Below the pieces are notes generated by a model, which worked only from the letters and a program-made list of their open reading frames with translations, ran no database searches and had not been told where the DNA came from. Both the position numbers and the translations under genes were made by a program. Positions 1 to 8,114 of a stretch of DNA of 64,000 nt are shown piece by piece (the first letter of the stretch is position 1; each line of letters begins with the position of its first letter). Location of the stretch: assembly GCA_963751595.1 (NCBI GenBank), contig CAVVVC010000002.1, forward strand, positions 372,001-436,000, in the 5' to 3' direction. Origin of the DNA: JAHEGP01 sp963751595 (GTDB lineage: Bacteria > Pseudomonadota > Gammaproteobacteria > Pseudomonadales > JAHEGP01).

Positions 1-18
1 CAAAGCCGCGCTGGGCCT

Positions 19-156
19 TTAACCGAAGGCTTTTACGTAGGGAGACAATGCGCTGATCGCCTGCTTCACGGTCTGGTTGGTTTGATACCAGATAAAGGTG
101 AAGGCCCCCGTTGAAAACAGCAGGAACAGAGCGATGGCCGAAGTGATTAACTTCAC
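19..156 (-). CDS. Small single-pass membrane peptide, 45 aa, unknown function
   Basis: Short open frame beginning at a GTG at 156 preceded by an AGGA-type ribosome site a few bases upstream. The peptide opens with a Lys and then a hydrophobic stretch (about residues 3-22: LITSAIALFLLF...), followed by a polar, Gln/Asn-containing tail. This is the shape of a small inner-membrane peptide or an uncleaved signal anchor. A longer reading to 240 exists, but its extra N-terminus is Pro/His-rich and does not look like protein. No family recognised. It is tandem with and downstream of fpr, with a strong hairpin between them. Confidence 0.4.
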   Translation of the reverse strand: MKLITSAIALFLLFSTGAFTFIWYQTNQTVKQAISALSPYVKAFG

Positions 157-321
157 GGATAGGGTCCTGGTGAGTTGCGCGTGATGCGGCCCGGGCAGAG
201 GGTTCACAGGTAACTCTAGTCCGGCCGGGTGCAACGTCAAAGGCTATCAGCCTATTACAGCAGGACCTTGTGCACAGGCATTCAAAACACTGGGCAGCGA
301 ACGCTGGGGTTCGGGTCTGCT

Positions 322-354
322 CCGGGCGACCTCCCGGACGGGGGAGACGCCCGG
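322..354 (-). terminator. Hairpin downstream of fpr
   Basis: GC-rich inverted repeat, CCGGGCG at 322-328 against CGCCCGG at 348-354, with a second inner stem (CTCCC/GGGAG). It lies just past the fpr stop codon on the minus strand. No T-tract follows, so it is a possible rather than a classical terminator. Confidence 0.4.
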
Positions 355-360
355 CCGAGA

Positions 361-1137
361 TCAGTGCTCCACGAAAGCGCGTTCGATCACGTAGTGACCC
401 AGTACGCCGTTGCGGGTCTCCCGAAAACCCAGGCTATCGAGCAGCGTACAGCTATCCTTGAGCATTGCCGGGCTGCCACAAATCATAAATCGATCGTGCT
501 CCGGGTTGGGCGCAGGCATACCAAGGTCCTGGCAGAGCTTGCCGCTGGCTATCAGGTCGGTGAGCCGTCCATTGTTGCGGAAAGGCTCCCGAGTGACGGT
601 GGGATAGTAGAGCAGCTTGGCCTTCACCTCGTCGCCAAAGTACTCGTTATCCGGTAGTTCTGTGGTGATGGTGTCGGCGTAGGCCAATTCGCGCACGTAG
701 CGGCAGCCGTGGGTGAGGATCACCCGGTCAAAATTCTGGTAGATCTCGGGGTCCTTGATAATGCTCATGAAAGGCGCAAGCCCGGTTCCCGTACTCAACA
801 GGTAAAGGTTGCGGCCCGGTAACAGGTGGTCTTGCACAAGGGTACCGGTGGGCTTGCGGCTGACCAGTATATCGTCACCGGGTTTGATGTGCTGCAGGGC
901 GGAAGTCAACGGGCCGTCCGGCACCTTGATGCTGAAAAACTCCAGGCAATCTTCGTAGTTGGCGCTGACGATACTATAGGCTCGCAGCAGCGGCCGCTGA
1001 TCGGCCTGGTGCAGGCCAATCATGGTGAAATGCCCATTCTTGAAGCGAAAGCCCGGATCTCGGGTAGTGGTGAAACTGAACAGCGTATCCGTCCAATGGT
1101 GAACGCTGAGCACTTTTTCGGTCGCGAGCTTGGTCAT
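361..1137 (-). CDS. fpr: Ferredoxin--NADP+ reductase
   Basis: FAD-dependent reductase that moves electrons between NADPH and ferredoxin/flavodoxin, in the cytosol. At 258 aa it is the usual bacterial Fpr length. The FAD-binding motif RAYSIVS is near residue 51, the NADP-binding STGTGLAPFMS segment is near residue 115, and the C-terminus ends in VIERAFVEH, the aromatic-acidic tail typical of the family. It is divergently transcribed from a LysR-type gene across a 134 bp AT-rich gap holding a large dyad. In Pseudomonas, fpr is controlled in this arrangement by FinR, and the same is inferred here. Family assignment is very secure; redox-stress induction is inference. Confidence 0.95.
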   Translation of the reverse strand: MTKLATEKVLSVHHWTDTLFSFTTTRDPGFRFKNGHFTMIGLHQADQRPLLRAYSIVSANYEDCLEFFSIKVPDGPLTSALQHIKPGDDILVSRKPTGTLVQDHLLPGRNLYLLSTGTGLAPFMSIIKDPEIYQNFDRVILTHGCRYVRELAYADTITTELPDNEYFGDEVKAKLLYYPTVTREPFRNNGRLTDLIASGKLCQDLGMPAPNPEHDRFMICGSPAMLKDSCTLLDSLGFRETRNGVLGHYVIERAFVEH

Positions 1138-1193
1138 GTTTCGACTCCTTGATTACGCTTCTCAGTGCCACGATAACGCGCAATCAAATAGAG

Positions 1194-1231
1194 ATAAAAT
1201 GGGTAATAGTGATATAGTTTACCTATTTTAT
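1194..1231. promoter_or_regulatory. Large AT-rich dyad between fpr and the LysR gene, probable operator
   Basis: Two 13-base arms, ATAAAATGGGTAA (1194-1206) and TTACCTATTTTAT (1219-1231), are inverted copies with one mismatch, separated by 12 bases. The dyad sits inside the AT-rich divergent intergenic region of an otherwise GC-rich window. This is the expected place and size for a LysR-type recognition site controlling both genes. The match is visible directly; binding by the adjacent regulator is inferred. Confidence 0.6.
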
Positions 1232-1271
1232 GAATATAGGGATTATTCCCTGAGCCAGGCGGGTCACCGGT

Positions 1272-2159
1272 ATGCGCTACAGTCTGCGGCAGTTGGAAGT
1301 TTTTCTGGCCATCGCCCACCATCACACCATCACCCAGGCTGCCGACAGTTTGGCGATGTCCCAGTCGGCCGCCAGCAGTGCCCTGCGAGAGCTGGAGCAG
1401 CAATTTGCCATCCAGTTGTTCGACCGTCGTGGCAAGCGCCTGCAGATCAACGAAATGGGTCGTGCGCTGCGCCCCATGGCGGAGGCCTTGCTCGATCGGG
1501 CGCGGGAGGTTGAGCGGCTGTTAGCCCAGCAGGACGGTGTCGGTGAGCTGAAAATCGGCGCCACCCTGACCATCGGCAATTACCTCGCGGTGGAGTTGAT
1601 AGCCCGCTTTATCCAGCAATATGGGGGCGAAGTCAGCCTGAGCGTGGCCAATACCGCCGAGATCGCTCGTCGACTTGGCAATTTCGATCTCGATGTGGGG
1701 TTGGTGGAAGGTGAGCTGCAGCACCCCGAGCTGGAGGCCCTGCCATGGCGCCGAGACGAACTGGTGGTGTTTTGTGCCCCCGGGCATCCACTGGCAAAAG
1801 CGGGGCAACTCAGTGACAAAGACCTGTTGGCAGCGCAATGGATTCTGCGCGAACCCGGCTCTGGCACGCGCCAGGCCTTTGACCGGGCGATGGCGGGAAT
1901 TCTTCCCAATCTAAAAGTGCTGCTGGAATTGCAGCATACCGAGGCGATCAAGCGGGCCGTGGAGAAGCAGTTGGGAATTGCCTGCTTGTCACGCATTGCC
2001 CTTGAAGACGCCTTCGCCGCGGGCCGGCTGGTGCCACTGGCGGTGCCCCAGCGCGGTTTTGGTCGCCAGCTCTATCTGGTACTGCACCAGCAGAAATTTC
2101 GCAGCGCAGGTATCGAAAGCTGGCTGAACCTGTGTCTTGCCGACGCACGTGATGTATAG
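1272..2159 (+). CDS. finR: LysR-family transcriptional regulator, FinR-like
   Basis: 295 aa, full LysR length. The N-terminal winged helix-turn-helix (MRYSLRQLEVFLAIAHHHTITQAADSL..., residues 1-60) is followed by a periplasmic-binding-protein-like effector domain. Gene order (divergent from fpr) matches FinR, the superoxide/sulfite-related activator of fpr in pseudomonads. The symbol rests on that context and on general similarity, so the LysR call is near certain while the FinR name is moderate. The stop codon overlaps the start of a GC-rich tandem repeat. Confidence 0.85.
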   Translation: MRYSLRQLEVFLAIAHHHTITQAADSLAMSQSAASSALRELEQQFAIQLFDRRGKRLQINEMGRALRPMAEALLDRAREVERLLAQQDGVGELKIGATLTIGNYLAVELIARFIQQYGGEVSLSVANTAEIARRLGNFDLDVGLVEGELQHPELEALPWRRDELVVFCAPGHPLAKAGQLSDKDLLAAQWILREPGSGTRQAFDRAMAGILPNLKVLLELQHTEAIKRAVEKQLGIACLSRIALEDAFAAGRLVPLAVPQRGFGRQLYLVLHQQKFRSAGIESWLNLCLADARDV

Positions 2160-2197
2160 GGGCGCCCGGCCAGGGGCGCCCGGCCAGGGGCGCCCGG
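2159..2197. repeat. 14-bp GC-rich tandem repeat, about 2.8 copies
   Basis: The unit GGGGCGCCCGGCCA is repeated twice perfectly and a third time in part, starting in the TAG stop codon of the LysR gene. Each unit holds the palindrome GGGCGCCC, so transcripts could fold into several small stems. It lies between the LysR stop and the MITE-like repeat. Confidence 0.8.
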
Positions 2198-2213
2198 TAT
2201 TGAAAATCCAGGA

Positions 2214-2386
2214 CGAATGGCTCTTACTTAAGGAGAAAAGCCCAGGATTTTCATAGTGCTGCTGTGGGTGTCTACCCCGTCAGGACACGCCGTAAACCCG
2301 TCCCTGGGGGCTCTGCGCCACCATCCCTGTCGGCGAAGGTCCTGCCGGGGTAGACACCCGAATCGGCTTGAGTAAGCGCTATTCAG
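2214..2386 (+). repeat. MITE-like palindromic repeat, copy 1
   Basis: About 173 bp, one of three copies of the same element in the window. The left end reads CGAATGGCTCTTACTTAAGG and the right end CTTGAGTAAGCGCTATTCAG, an imperfect terminal inverted repeat. An inner inverted repeat (GGGTGTCTACCCCG at one side, CGGGGTAGACACCC at the other) brackets a loop carrying GCTCTGCGCC and CCCTGTCGG. It has no coding capacity. The right edge touches CTAG, whose TAG on the minus strand is the stop codon of the esterase gene. Confidence 0.85.
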
Positions 2387-2387
2387 T

Positions 2388-3464
2388 CTAGGACGGCGTA
2401 TCCATCTCCGGCAGCGACCCGTGGTGCTCGAGAAATCTGTGAACCTGATCGAAGGCTTCGTCGGCTTCAGGCAGGCCACTTTCAAAGAACTGCCAAACGT
2501 GAATCACATGGGGCCAGGCCTGGAGCACGGCGTTGGATCCGTGGGCGCGAGCCTTGTTGACGTAGCGGCAGGCGTCATCCAGCAGCATCTCCGCTGTGCT
2601 GGCCTGCACCAGTGTGGGTGGCAGGCGCGATAAGTCACCAAACGCGGGTGATACCAGCGGACTGTTTGGGGGAATCCGGCCGCTGATCCAGCCAGCCCAC
2701 CATAGCAACCATTTGGGTACCCTGGTCAAGCGGCCAAACTGGGGGCCAAGCATGGGGTCCGTGGCCAGGTTGCTGGTCCAGCTAGGGCCGGAAAAAGTGC
2801 TGTCGGTAGAGGGGGAAAAGGCGATAACGGCGTCTGGCGGCCGCAGGCCCTGGTCCCGGATCCAGGCGGACAGTGCCAAAACCAGGTTGCCACCGGCGGA
2901 GTCCCCCGCGGTATAAACCAGGTCGGCGGGCTCGCTGCCTGCCGGGCCGTGATTGATAATCCACTGGTAGGCCGCCCGGCAATCTTCTATCCCGTCCCGC
3001 CGGCTGTGTTCGGGCATCAGCCGATAGTCGACGGCGAGCACCGCACCGCTGATCATCCTGGCGAAACGGGTCGTTATTGCCCGATGGCTCATGGAACTGC
3101 CCATGACATAGGCGCCACCGTGGATGTAGAGCATTCGCCGCCGGCTGTCTGCGCCTGGGGCGACCACCCACTCGCCCTTGACTGCGCCGTCGTTCCAGGG
3201 AACGATTTCGCCGTCGAATTTGACGTCGCGACCAAATCCATCCATGTGATTGCGGCTGAGGGCAAGATGCTGTCTCGGTGGAACGCCATGCACCATTTCC
3301 GAAAACCCGCTCAGGGACTCGATGATAGCTTTGTGTTCCGGGCTGGGCGGTCGGTTGGAAAAGACCTCGGGGCGGGGGTGATCGTACAGGCTGAGATCCT
3401 CGCCCCGCAGGTAAAAATGGGTAATTGCCCAGGTGATAAGTGCGAGGCCGATAATCCAGGTCAT
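2388..3464 (-). CDS. Alpha/beta hydrolase, HSL-type esterase/lipase with N-terminal membrane anchor
   Basis: 358 aa. A hydrophobic N-terminus (MTWIIGLALITWAITHFYL) suggests a membrane anchor. The hormone-sensitive-lipase family motifs are intact: the oxyanion-hole HGGAYVMG near residue 115, the nucleophile elbow GDSAGGN near residue 190, a late acidic residue (DDACRYV) and the catalytic His in HVIHVWQFF. It should hydrolyse short-chain or lipid esters; substrate unknown. The stop codon is formed by the CTAG adjoining MITE-like copy 1, so the 3' end may have been reshaped by that insertion. Family call secure, physiological role open. Confidence 0.9.
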   Translation of the reverse strand: MTWIIGLALITWAITHFYLRGEDLSLYDHPRPEVFSNRPPSPEHKAIIESLSGFSEMVHGVPPRQHLALSRNHMDGFGRDVKFDGEIVPWNDGAVKGEWVVAPGADSRRRMLYIHGGAYVMGSSMSHRAITTRFARMISGAVLAVDYRLMPEHSRRDGIEDCRAAYQWIINHGPAGSEPADLVYTAGDSAGGNLVLALSAWIRDQGLRPPDAVIAFSPSTDSTFSGPSWTSNLATDPMLGPQFGRLTRVPKWLLWWAGWISGRIPPNSPLVSPAFGDLSRLPPTLVQASTAEMLLDDACRYVNKARAHGSNAVLQAWPHVIHVWQFFESGLPEADEAFDQVHRFLEHHGSLPEMDTPS

Positions 3465-3616
3465 GGTGGGTTTCCCGTTACAACTGTTAGCCGGAATGGA
3501 AGCACAGGTGGTTCATTGTCGTCCAGTTAAGCGAACCCCTGCCGCAAGCGCAATCGATACAGATAGTGATCGGTTGTGCCCGGCCCTTGCCGGTTCGGGG
3601 CACAACCCTTGTCGGC

Positions 3617-5251
3617 TCAACGGACGCCCTCGGTGCGGGCTTGAACCAGGGCAGTGGCCGGCGACTTGCGGGAGGGTACCGGCCGGGAGTCAAGGGCTTG
3701 CAAAACGACTCTGTCGCGTTGGTAAATGTCAGGCGCAAAGATCATCGAACCATCAGCAGCAGCCCTGCTGGTCCAGTACAAGAGGGCGACCGGAAAGCCC
3801 TGGGGCAAGTATTGGCGCCGGGTTTTACCACTGGCAAGAATGGCGCGTATCTGCGCGTCTCCCGCCTCGTCGTCCAGCCCCAGCAGTATTTTTGCCAGGG
3901 AGTAGGGGCGGGCAACCCGAATGCAGCCGGAGCTGAAGGCGCGATTGGAGCGTCCGAACAGGTTTTTGTTGGGCGTATCGTGCAGATAGACCAGGTGTTC
4001 GTTGGGGAATATGAATTTGACCGTGCCTAGCGCGTTCCAGGGGCCCGGGCGTTGCCTTATCATGTAGGGTAGCGGTTTTTCCGGGTAAGGCTCCCAGTCG
4101 ATGCTGGCCGGGTCGACCGGCTTTCCCTGGTAGGTAAACAGCTCCATGTGTCGTCGCTTCAGGTATCCGGGATCGCGCTTGACAGCCGGCACTACATCTT
4201 CACTGGCGATGGTAGGTGGCACGATCCAGCCCGGATTCCATTCGAGGTAAGTGATGCGACTGGTCAGAACCGGTGTCTGGCGATAGGGCTTACCTACCTG
4301 GATAGGTGAGGACCAGGTAACGACATCGTCCTGCACCAAAAATAGCTTGTAAGCAGCGATGTCTACCAGCAGGTAGTCGCCCTCCAGGTCTCCCAACAGC
4401 CAGCGCATGCGCTCGAGATTGGCGCGAATCTGGTCGATCCTGTATTCCACCGGCTGCACCAGTGCAGACAGGGTCTGGGGCCCGATCACCCCGTCTTCTG
4501 GCAGGAGGTGGCGTTTTTGGAAAGTCTTGAGCGCCGCGACCAGTTCCTGGTCCAGAATCGGGTTGTCCAACTCATCGGGATTCGGGTGGTAATCTCCGGT
4601 TATCGCGAGGCGACGGCGCAATTGTGGCACGGCGGGGGTGCTGTCACCCGGTTTTATCGCGGTGGAACTGATTACCGGAGGCCAGCCCCCCGCTGCCTGA
4701 ATCGAGCGATAGCGCGCAAGCCCTCGCTTGAGCTGTCGGTACACCGCCTGTTGCGGACGCGTCGCCTGCAGGGCTGCTGCGACGTCGCGCCTGGCAATTG
4801 CCCCGGCCGCCTGCAGGTCACTTTCGGCATACCCCTTTCTGCTAATGTTCCAGTCTGCGTGTACCGTGCGAGGATCGATTTTCCCAGCATGCAGATGCCG
4901 CAGCAGGGAAAGGAAACCGACGCTGGTGGCGATATCCTGGGCAATCGGGTCGCCAGCAGAGTCCGCAGGCAGAGCTGGCGGGCGATAGTCGGCCGGGTTC
5001 AGGCCGTCGAGATAGCTTTCCTCGATCCCGATCTGGAGTTGCTTGTAAAGTACCGGATCGGTCCAGATTAACTGCCTGTCTGAGGCACGATAAAGGGCTT
5101 CAAGGCTTTCCTGGTATGGGAGGTTGGACGCCGGTGTCATGCTCTGCAGGACGCGTGCAATATCCTTCGACGTCACGCTGTCAGCGACGCACAGGGCACT
5201 CGCGCTCCACAATAGCAGCACCCAGTGAGAACTTCGTCGCAAAATCATCAT
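3617..5251 (-). CDS. ldtD: Murein L,D-transpeptidase, YcbB/LdtD type
   Basis: 544 aa exported enzyme forming 3-3 cross-links in peptidoglycan. It has a signal peptide (MMILRRSSHWVLLLWSASALCVADS), a long N-terminal region, a PG_binding_1 helical repeat (LVAALKTFQKRHLLPEDG...GPQTL) and a C-terminal YkuD domain. The YkuD catalytic motif is intact: HDTPNKNLFG followed by SSGCIRV, with the nucleophile Cys at about residue 443. It is divergent from a MepK-like gene, echoing the ycbB-ycbK neighbourhood of E. coli. Slightly shorter than E. coli LdtD (about 615 aa). Confidence 0.92.
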   Translation of the reverse strand: MMILRRSSHWVLLLWSASALCVADSVTSKDIARVLQSMTPASNLPYQESLEALYRASDRQLIWTDPVLYKQLQIGIEESYLDGLNPADYRPPALPADSAGDPIAQDIATSVGFLSLLRHLHAGKIDPRTVHADWNISRKGYAESDLQAAGAIARRDVAAALQATRPQQAVYRQLKRGLARYRSIQAAGGWPPVISSTAIKPGDSTPAVPQLRRRLAITGDYHPNPDELDNPILDQELVAALKTFQKRHLLPEDGVIGPQTLSALVQPVEYRIDQIRANLERMRWLLGDLEGDYLLVDIAAYKLFLVQDDVVTWSSPIQVGKPYRQTPVLTSRITYLEWNPGWIVPPTIASEDVVPAVKRDPGYLKRRHMELFTYQGKPVDPASIDWEPYPEKPLPYMIRQRPGPWNALGTVKFIFPNEHLVYLHDTPNKNLFGRSNRAFSSGCIRVARPYSLAKILLGLDDEAGDAQIRAILASGKTRRQYLPQGFPVALLYWTSRAAADGSMIFAPDIYQRDRVVLQALDSRPVPSRKSPATALVQARTEGVR

Positions 5252-5352
5252 CTAACCGGCGTACCTATGGTTAATACTTATTGAAGCTTTTCCACTCTTA
5301 TATAGAATACTCAAAAACCTTTAACCCAGTTCCCTTTGCGAGTCCCGCTTTC

Positions 5353-5922
5353 ATGATTGTATCCTGTCTAAACGCTTTTAGGCACGGTTGTCGTGTTCTG
5401 GTCTGTATCTGCGTTTGTTTCTTCAGTGTACCGGCCTGTGCCAGCACCGCTCCCTCCGCCGTCGGCAAATCGTCGGAACGCAGTATCGCGCTATACCACA
5501 CCCATACCGGTGAACGCTTGAAGGTGGTGTATTACCGGGATGGTCGGTATCGTGAAGACGCACTGGACAAAATTAATCATTTCCTGCGGGATTTTCGCAC
5601 AGGCGACAAGGCAGAGGTCGATCCGACGACCCTGGACATCGTCCATGATGTCCAGCAGGGGGTAGGCTACAAGGGTGAAGTGCACATCGTATCCGCTTAC
5701 CGCAGCGAGAAAACCAACGAAATGCTGCGCCAGAGAAGTGCCAGTTCCGGGGTCGCGAAAAAGAGCAAGCACATCGAAGCCAAAGCTATCGATTTCCGTT
5801 TGCCCGGCGTCGATACCCGGCGAATCCGGGATGTGGCTGTAAACCTGGGGCGCGGCGGAGTGGGCTACTACCGGAAGTCAGACTTCATCCATGTCGATAG
5901 CGGCCGGGTCCGTTACTGGTAG
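5353..5922 (+). CDS. mepK: YcbK/MepK-like murein endopeptidase (DUF882, peptidase M15 fold)
   Basis: 189 aa from the ATG at 5353, which gives a good signal peptide (CRVLVCICVCFFSVPACAS); a TTG at 5281 would extend it by 24 residues. Metal-site motifs of the YcbK family are present: SAYRS, the KHIEAKAIDF segment supplying His and Asp, and DFIHVDSG near the C-terminus. E. coli MepK cleaves 3-3 cross-links, so this gene and its divergent L,D-transpeptidase neighbour would make and cut the same bond. The pairing is seen in sequence; the activity is by family. Confidence 0.85.
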   Translation: MIVSCLNAFRHGCRVLVCICVCFFSVPACASTAPSAVGKSSERSIALYHTHTGERLKVVYYRDGRYREDALDKINHFLRDFRTGDKAEVDPTTLDIVHDVQQGVGYKGEVHIVSAYRSEKTNEMLRQRSASSGVAKKSKHIEAKAIDFRLPGVDTRRIRDVAVNLGRGGVGYYRKSDFIHVDSGRVRYW

Positions 5923-6061
5923 GCCGCAACCGCAACCGCACCTCCCCGAGAAACCGAGATTACGACCGTGCCGTGCAGGCGTCTCGTGACCACCCTGGCC
6001 CAAGCCATTTGTCGACACCAGCGTCTGGGGTCCGAAACCGCAGTCACTGCGTACTGTGGGC

Positions 6062-7165
6062 ATGGCAACCGTTCACTTTATCCCGTCGTTTCTAATAGTT
6101 TCCGTCCTGGTCGCGTGCACCGGCGTGCCTCCCTATGAAGGGGCGCAGTCCGATCACTTCGATGGCAAGCACTTCAGTAACCGGGACAATTCCGACAAGT
6201 CCGCCTGGGACGTGTTGCAGTTTGGCTGGGGCGCATTGTTCCACGCCAGCCCCTGGCCCGAGCATGTCGAAATCCAGCCGGGGAGTGTTGCGGAGCAAAG
6301 GGTAAATCAGGGAATTTCGGTTAGCTACGTCAATCACTCGACGTTCCTGATCCAGGTTGACGGGCTCAATATTCTCACCGACCCAATCTATTCCAGGCGT
6401 GCCAGTCCATGGCAGTGGCTGGGCCCGGAGCGGGTGCATGAACCGGGCATCGCGATGGACGATTTGCCACCGATCGATCTTATCCTGATCAGTCACAATC
6501 ACTACGATCACCTGGATGCAGCCACCCTGCAACAGTTGGCGGCACGCCACCAGCAGCCACCGATGATCCTGGCGGGGCTGGGTAACGGACGCTACTTCAG
6601 CAGTCTCGGATTGCAGCGCCACCGTGATATGGACTGGCGCGAAAACATTGAATGGCAGGGGGTAGAGATTATCTTCACCGAGTGCAGGCATAGCTCCGGT
6701 CGGGGGATCAGCGACCAGAAAAGAACCCTGTGGGGTTCCTTCGTGATCAAGACCAGCCGGGGTAGCATATACTTCGCCGGTGATACCGGGTACGGGCCCC
6801 AATTCAGCGAGGCAGCCCGGGAGCACGGGCCCTTTGCCCTGGCACTTTTGCCGATCGGTGCCTATGAGCCTCGCGACTTTATGGAAGCGGTGCACCTGAA
6901 CCCCGCCGATGCTGTGCAGGCGCACCTCGACCTCGACACTGAGCAGAGTATCGGGATTCACTTCGGTACCTTTCAACTCACCTACGAGGCCATCGATCAG
7001 CCTCTGATCGATTTACGGGTGGCGCTGGAGAAAACGGGGGTGCAACCCGATAACTTCCTGACGCTGGCACCCGGAGAAACCCACAGGATTCCCGGCCCTG
7101 ACGCAAGGGCCGGTAGTCGCCTCAGCCTGGAAGGAGGAATACACCATGCGGGCAATCTTGATTAG
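6062..7165 (+). CDS. Metallo-beta-lactamase-fold lipoprotein, NAPE-PLD/UlaG-like hydrolase
   Basis: 367 aa. Signal peptide with a lipobox (SVLVACTG, lipidated Cys19) from the ATG at 6062. The MBL metal ligands are complete: HNHYDH at residues 145-150, CRHSSGRG, YFAGDTGY, and the late IGIHFGTF. The overall pattern (HSTFLIQVDGLNILTDPIY near the start, WLGPERVH) resembles the NAPE-phospholipase-D-like branch of the superfamily, so a membrane-lipid phosphodiester is a possible substrate. The last 20 bases overlap the next gene, implying co-translation. Confidence 0.88.
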   Translation: MATVHFIPSFLIVSVLVACTGVPPYEGAQSDHFDGKHFSNRDNSDKSAWDVLQFGWGALFHASPWPEHVEIQPGSVAEQRVNQGISVSYVNHSTFLIQVDGLNILTDPIYSRRASPWQWLGPERVHEPGIAMDDLPPIDLILISHNHYDHLDAATLQQLAARHQQPPMILAGLGNGRYFSSLGLQRHRDMDWRENIEWQGVEIIFTECRHSSGRGISDQKRTLWGSFVIKTSRGSIYFAGDTGYGPQFSEAAREHGPFALALLPIGAYEPRDFMEAVHLNPADAVQAHLDLDTEQSIGIHFGTFQLTYEAIDQPLIDLRVALEKTGVQPDNFLTLAPGETHRIPGPDARAGSRLSLEGGIHHAGNLD

Positions 7166-7445
7166 CGGCTCGAAGAAGAGCGCTACGGAAGTCGACATCG
7201 CATCGCGGGACGATCTGGAGGCCGTGATCGGCCATACTAGTATCATCGCCGATGACATCGACACCAGCAATGCGGTCTACTTCGACGAGGACTGTTTTTT
7301 GCGGGGTACCGAAGGGCGCTTCGTGCTGGATACCCTGCCACCGATAGCTGGCAACGCGGTGGTGATGGGGCGGGCCAATGGCGAACAGTTGATGGCCACC
7401 GAGCTGCCGCTGGAACAACTGCTGAGCCGGGTCAAGTTTACCTGA
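7146..7445 (+). CDS. Small conserved protein, DUF3846-like
   Basis: 99 aa starting inside the end of the MBL gene, with a strong GGAGGAA ribosome site seven bases before its ATG, which makes it a real gene rather than a shadow. The pattern (MRAILISGSKKSATEVDI..., IDTSNAVYFDEDCFLRG, GNAVVMGRANGE) resembles the DUF3846 group of small cytosolic proteins often found near phage or replication genes. Function unknown. Because it overlaps the MBL lipoprotein gene, a joint role is possible but untested. The DUF name is from pattern memory only. Confidence 0.7.
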   Translation: MRAILISGSKKSATEVDIASRDDLEAVIGHTSIIADDIDTSNAVYFDEDCFLRGTEGRFVLDTLPPIAGNAVVMGRANGEQLMATELPLEQLLSRVKFT

Positions 7446-7456
7446 AAGTACGCGGC

Positions 7457-7477
7457 CGGCCGGGCACTGCCCGGCCG
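7457..7477. terminator. GC-rich hairpin between convergent genes
   Basis: Perfect 9-bp stem CGGCCGGGC / GCCCGGCCG with a three-base loop, placed between the plus-strand DUF3846-like gene and the convergent small gene at 7509. It could act for both strands; no clear T-tract on either side. Confidence 0.5.
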
Positions 7478-7508
7478 CCGTTGCCGGTGTTAGCAGGGCA
7501 CCAACGCG

Positions 7509-7892
7509 CTATTCCCAGAGGTAAATCTTGCCTTTGTAAGTGCGTTCTGCCAGCGAGACTTCGCCGTCTGTGATCAATACCGTGCCGTCAGAGACAAAGC
7601 TGGTTGCACGCACCCGCCAGGTATGGAGGCCGGTGGTGGTGAATACGCCGCCCCCCGAGCCGGCCACTGAGTCACCGTTCTCCATCCAGGCAACGGTGTT
7701 GGCGGTCGTCGTACCCTCCTTGGCTCCCGCTTCCTTGACAGTGAAGGCCACTGTGGAAGCGATAACCCCATAGCCTGTGGCGGTGCCCTGGTAATCCACG
7801 GTCACCGTGCCGCCGCCGGTGCAGCTTTGCTCCGATACTGTCACCCCCTGTGACTCCAGCGAAAATTCGCCCACTTCTTTGAGGATTCCCAT
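7509..7892 (-). CDS. Small beta-rich protein of unknown function
   Basis: 127 aa, starting at the ATG at 7892 with MGILKEVGEFSLES. It is rich in Gly, Thr, Ser and Val in alternating patterns (GGGTVTVDYQGTATGYG, VIASTVAFTV, TWRVRATSFVSDGTVLI), which suggests a small all-beta sandwich or barrel. No signal peptide; a single Cys in SCTGGG. I recognise no family. It stands alone, 222 bp from the next gene, and its base composition is like its neighbours. Probably a genuine cytosolic protein. Confidence 0.6.
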   Translation of the reverse strand: MGILKEVGEFSLESQGVTVSEQSCTGGGTVTVDYQGTATGYGVIASTVAFTVKEAGAKEGTTTANTVAWMENGDSVAGSGGGVFTTTGLHTWRVRATSFVSDGTVLITDGEVSLAERTYKGKIYLWE

Positions 7893-8114
7893 GGTCTAAC
7901 TCCCTGTGTTGGTATTGGTGTCCGGAAATTCAGCGCAACGTCCGCTTTTGCCGCCGGCTCCGTCTACGCGGCGCCTGGCCGTCAGGGAAGAGCAGCCGGC
8001 AGAAGTTGGCTATTGGAAATCAAGGTACGTGAAGGCTCAGGCCAGCACAACGCGCTGGTTAGATCGATTCGATCTGTAAACGAAAGTCGTAAGATCGAGC
8101 CGGTTGCCACCCGG

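Noticed and set aside
2949..3530. 193-codon plus-strand reading over the esterase
   Set aside because: Shadow frame of the esterase on the opposite strand.
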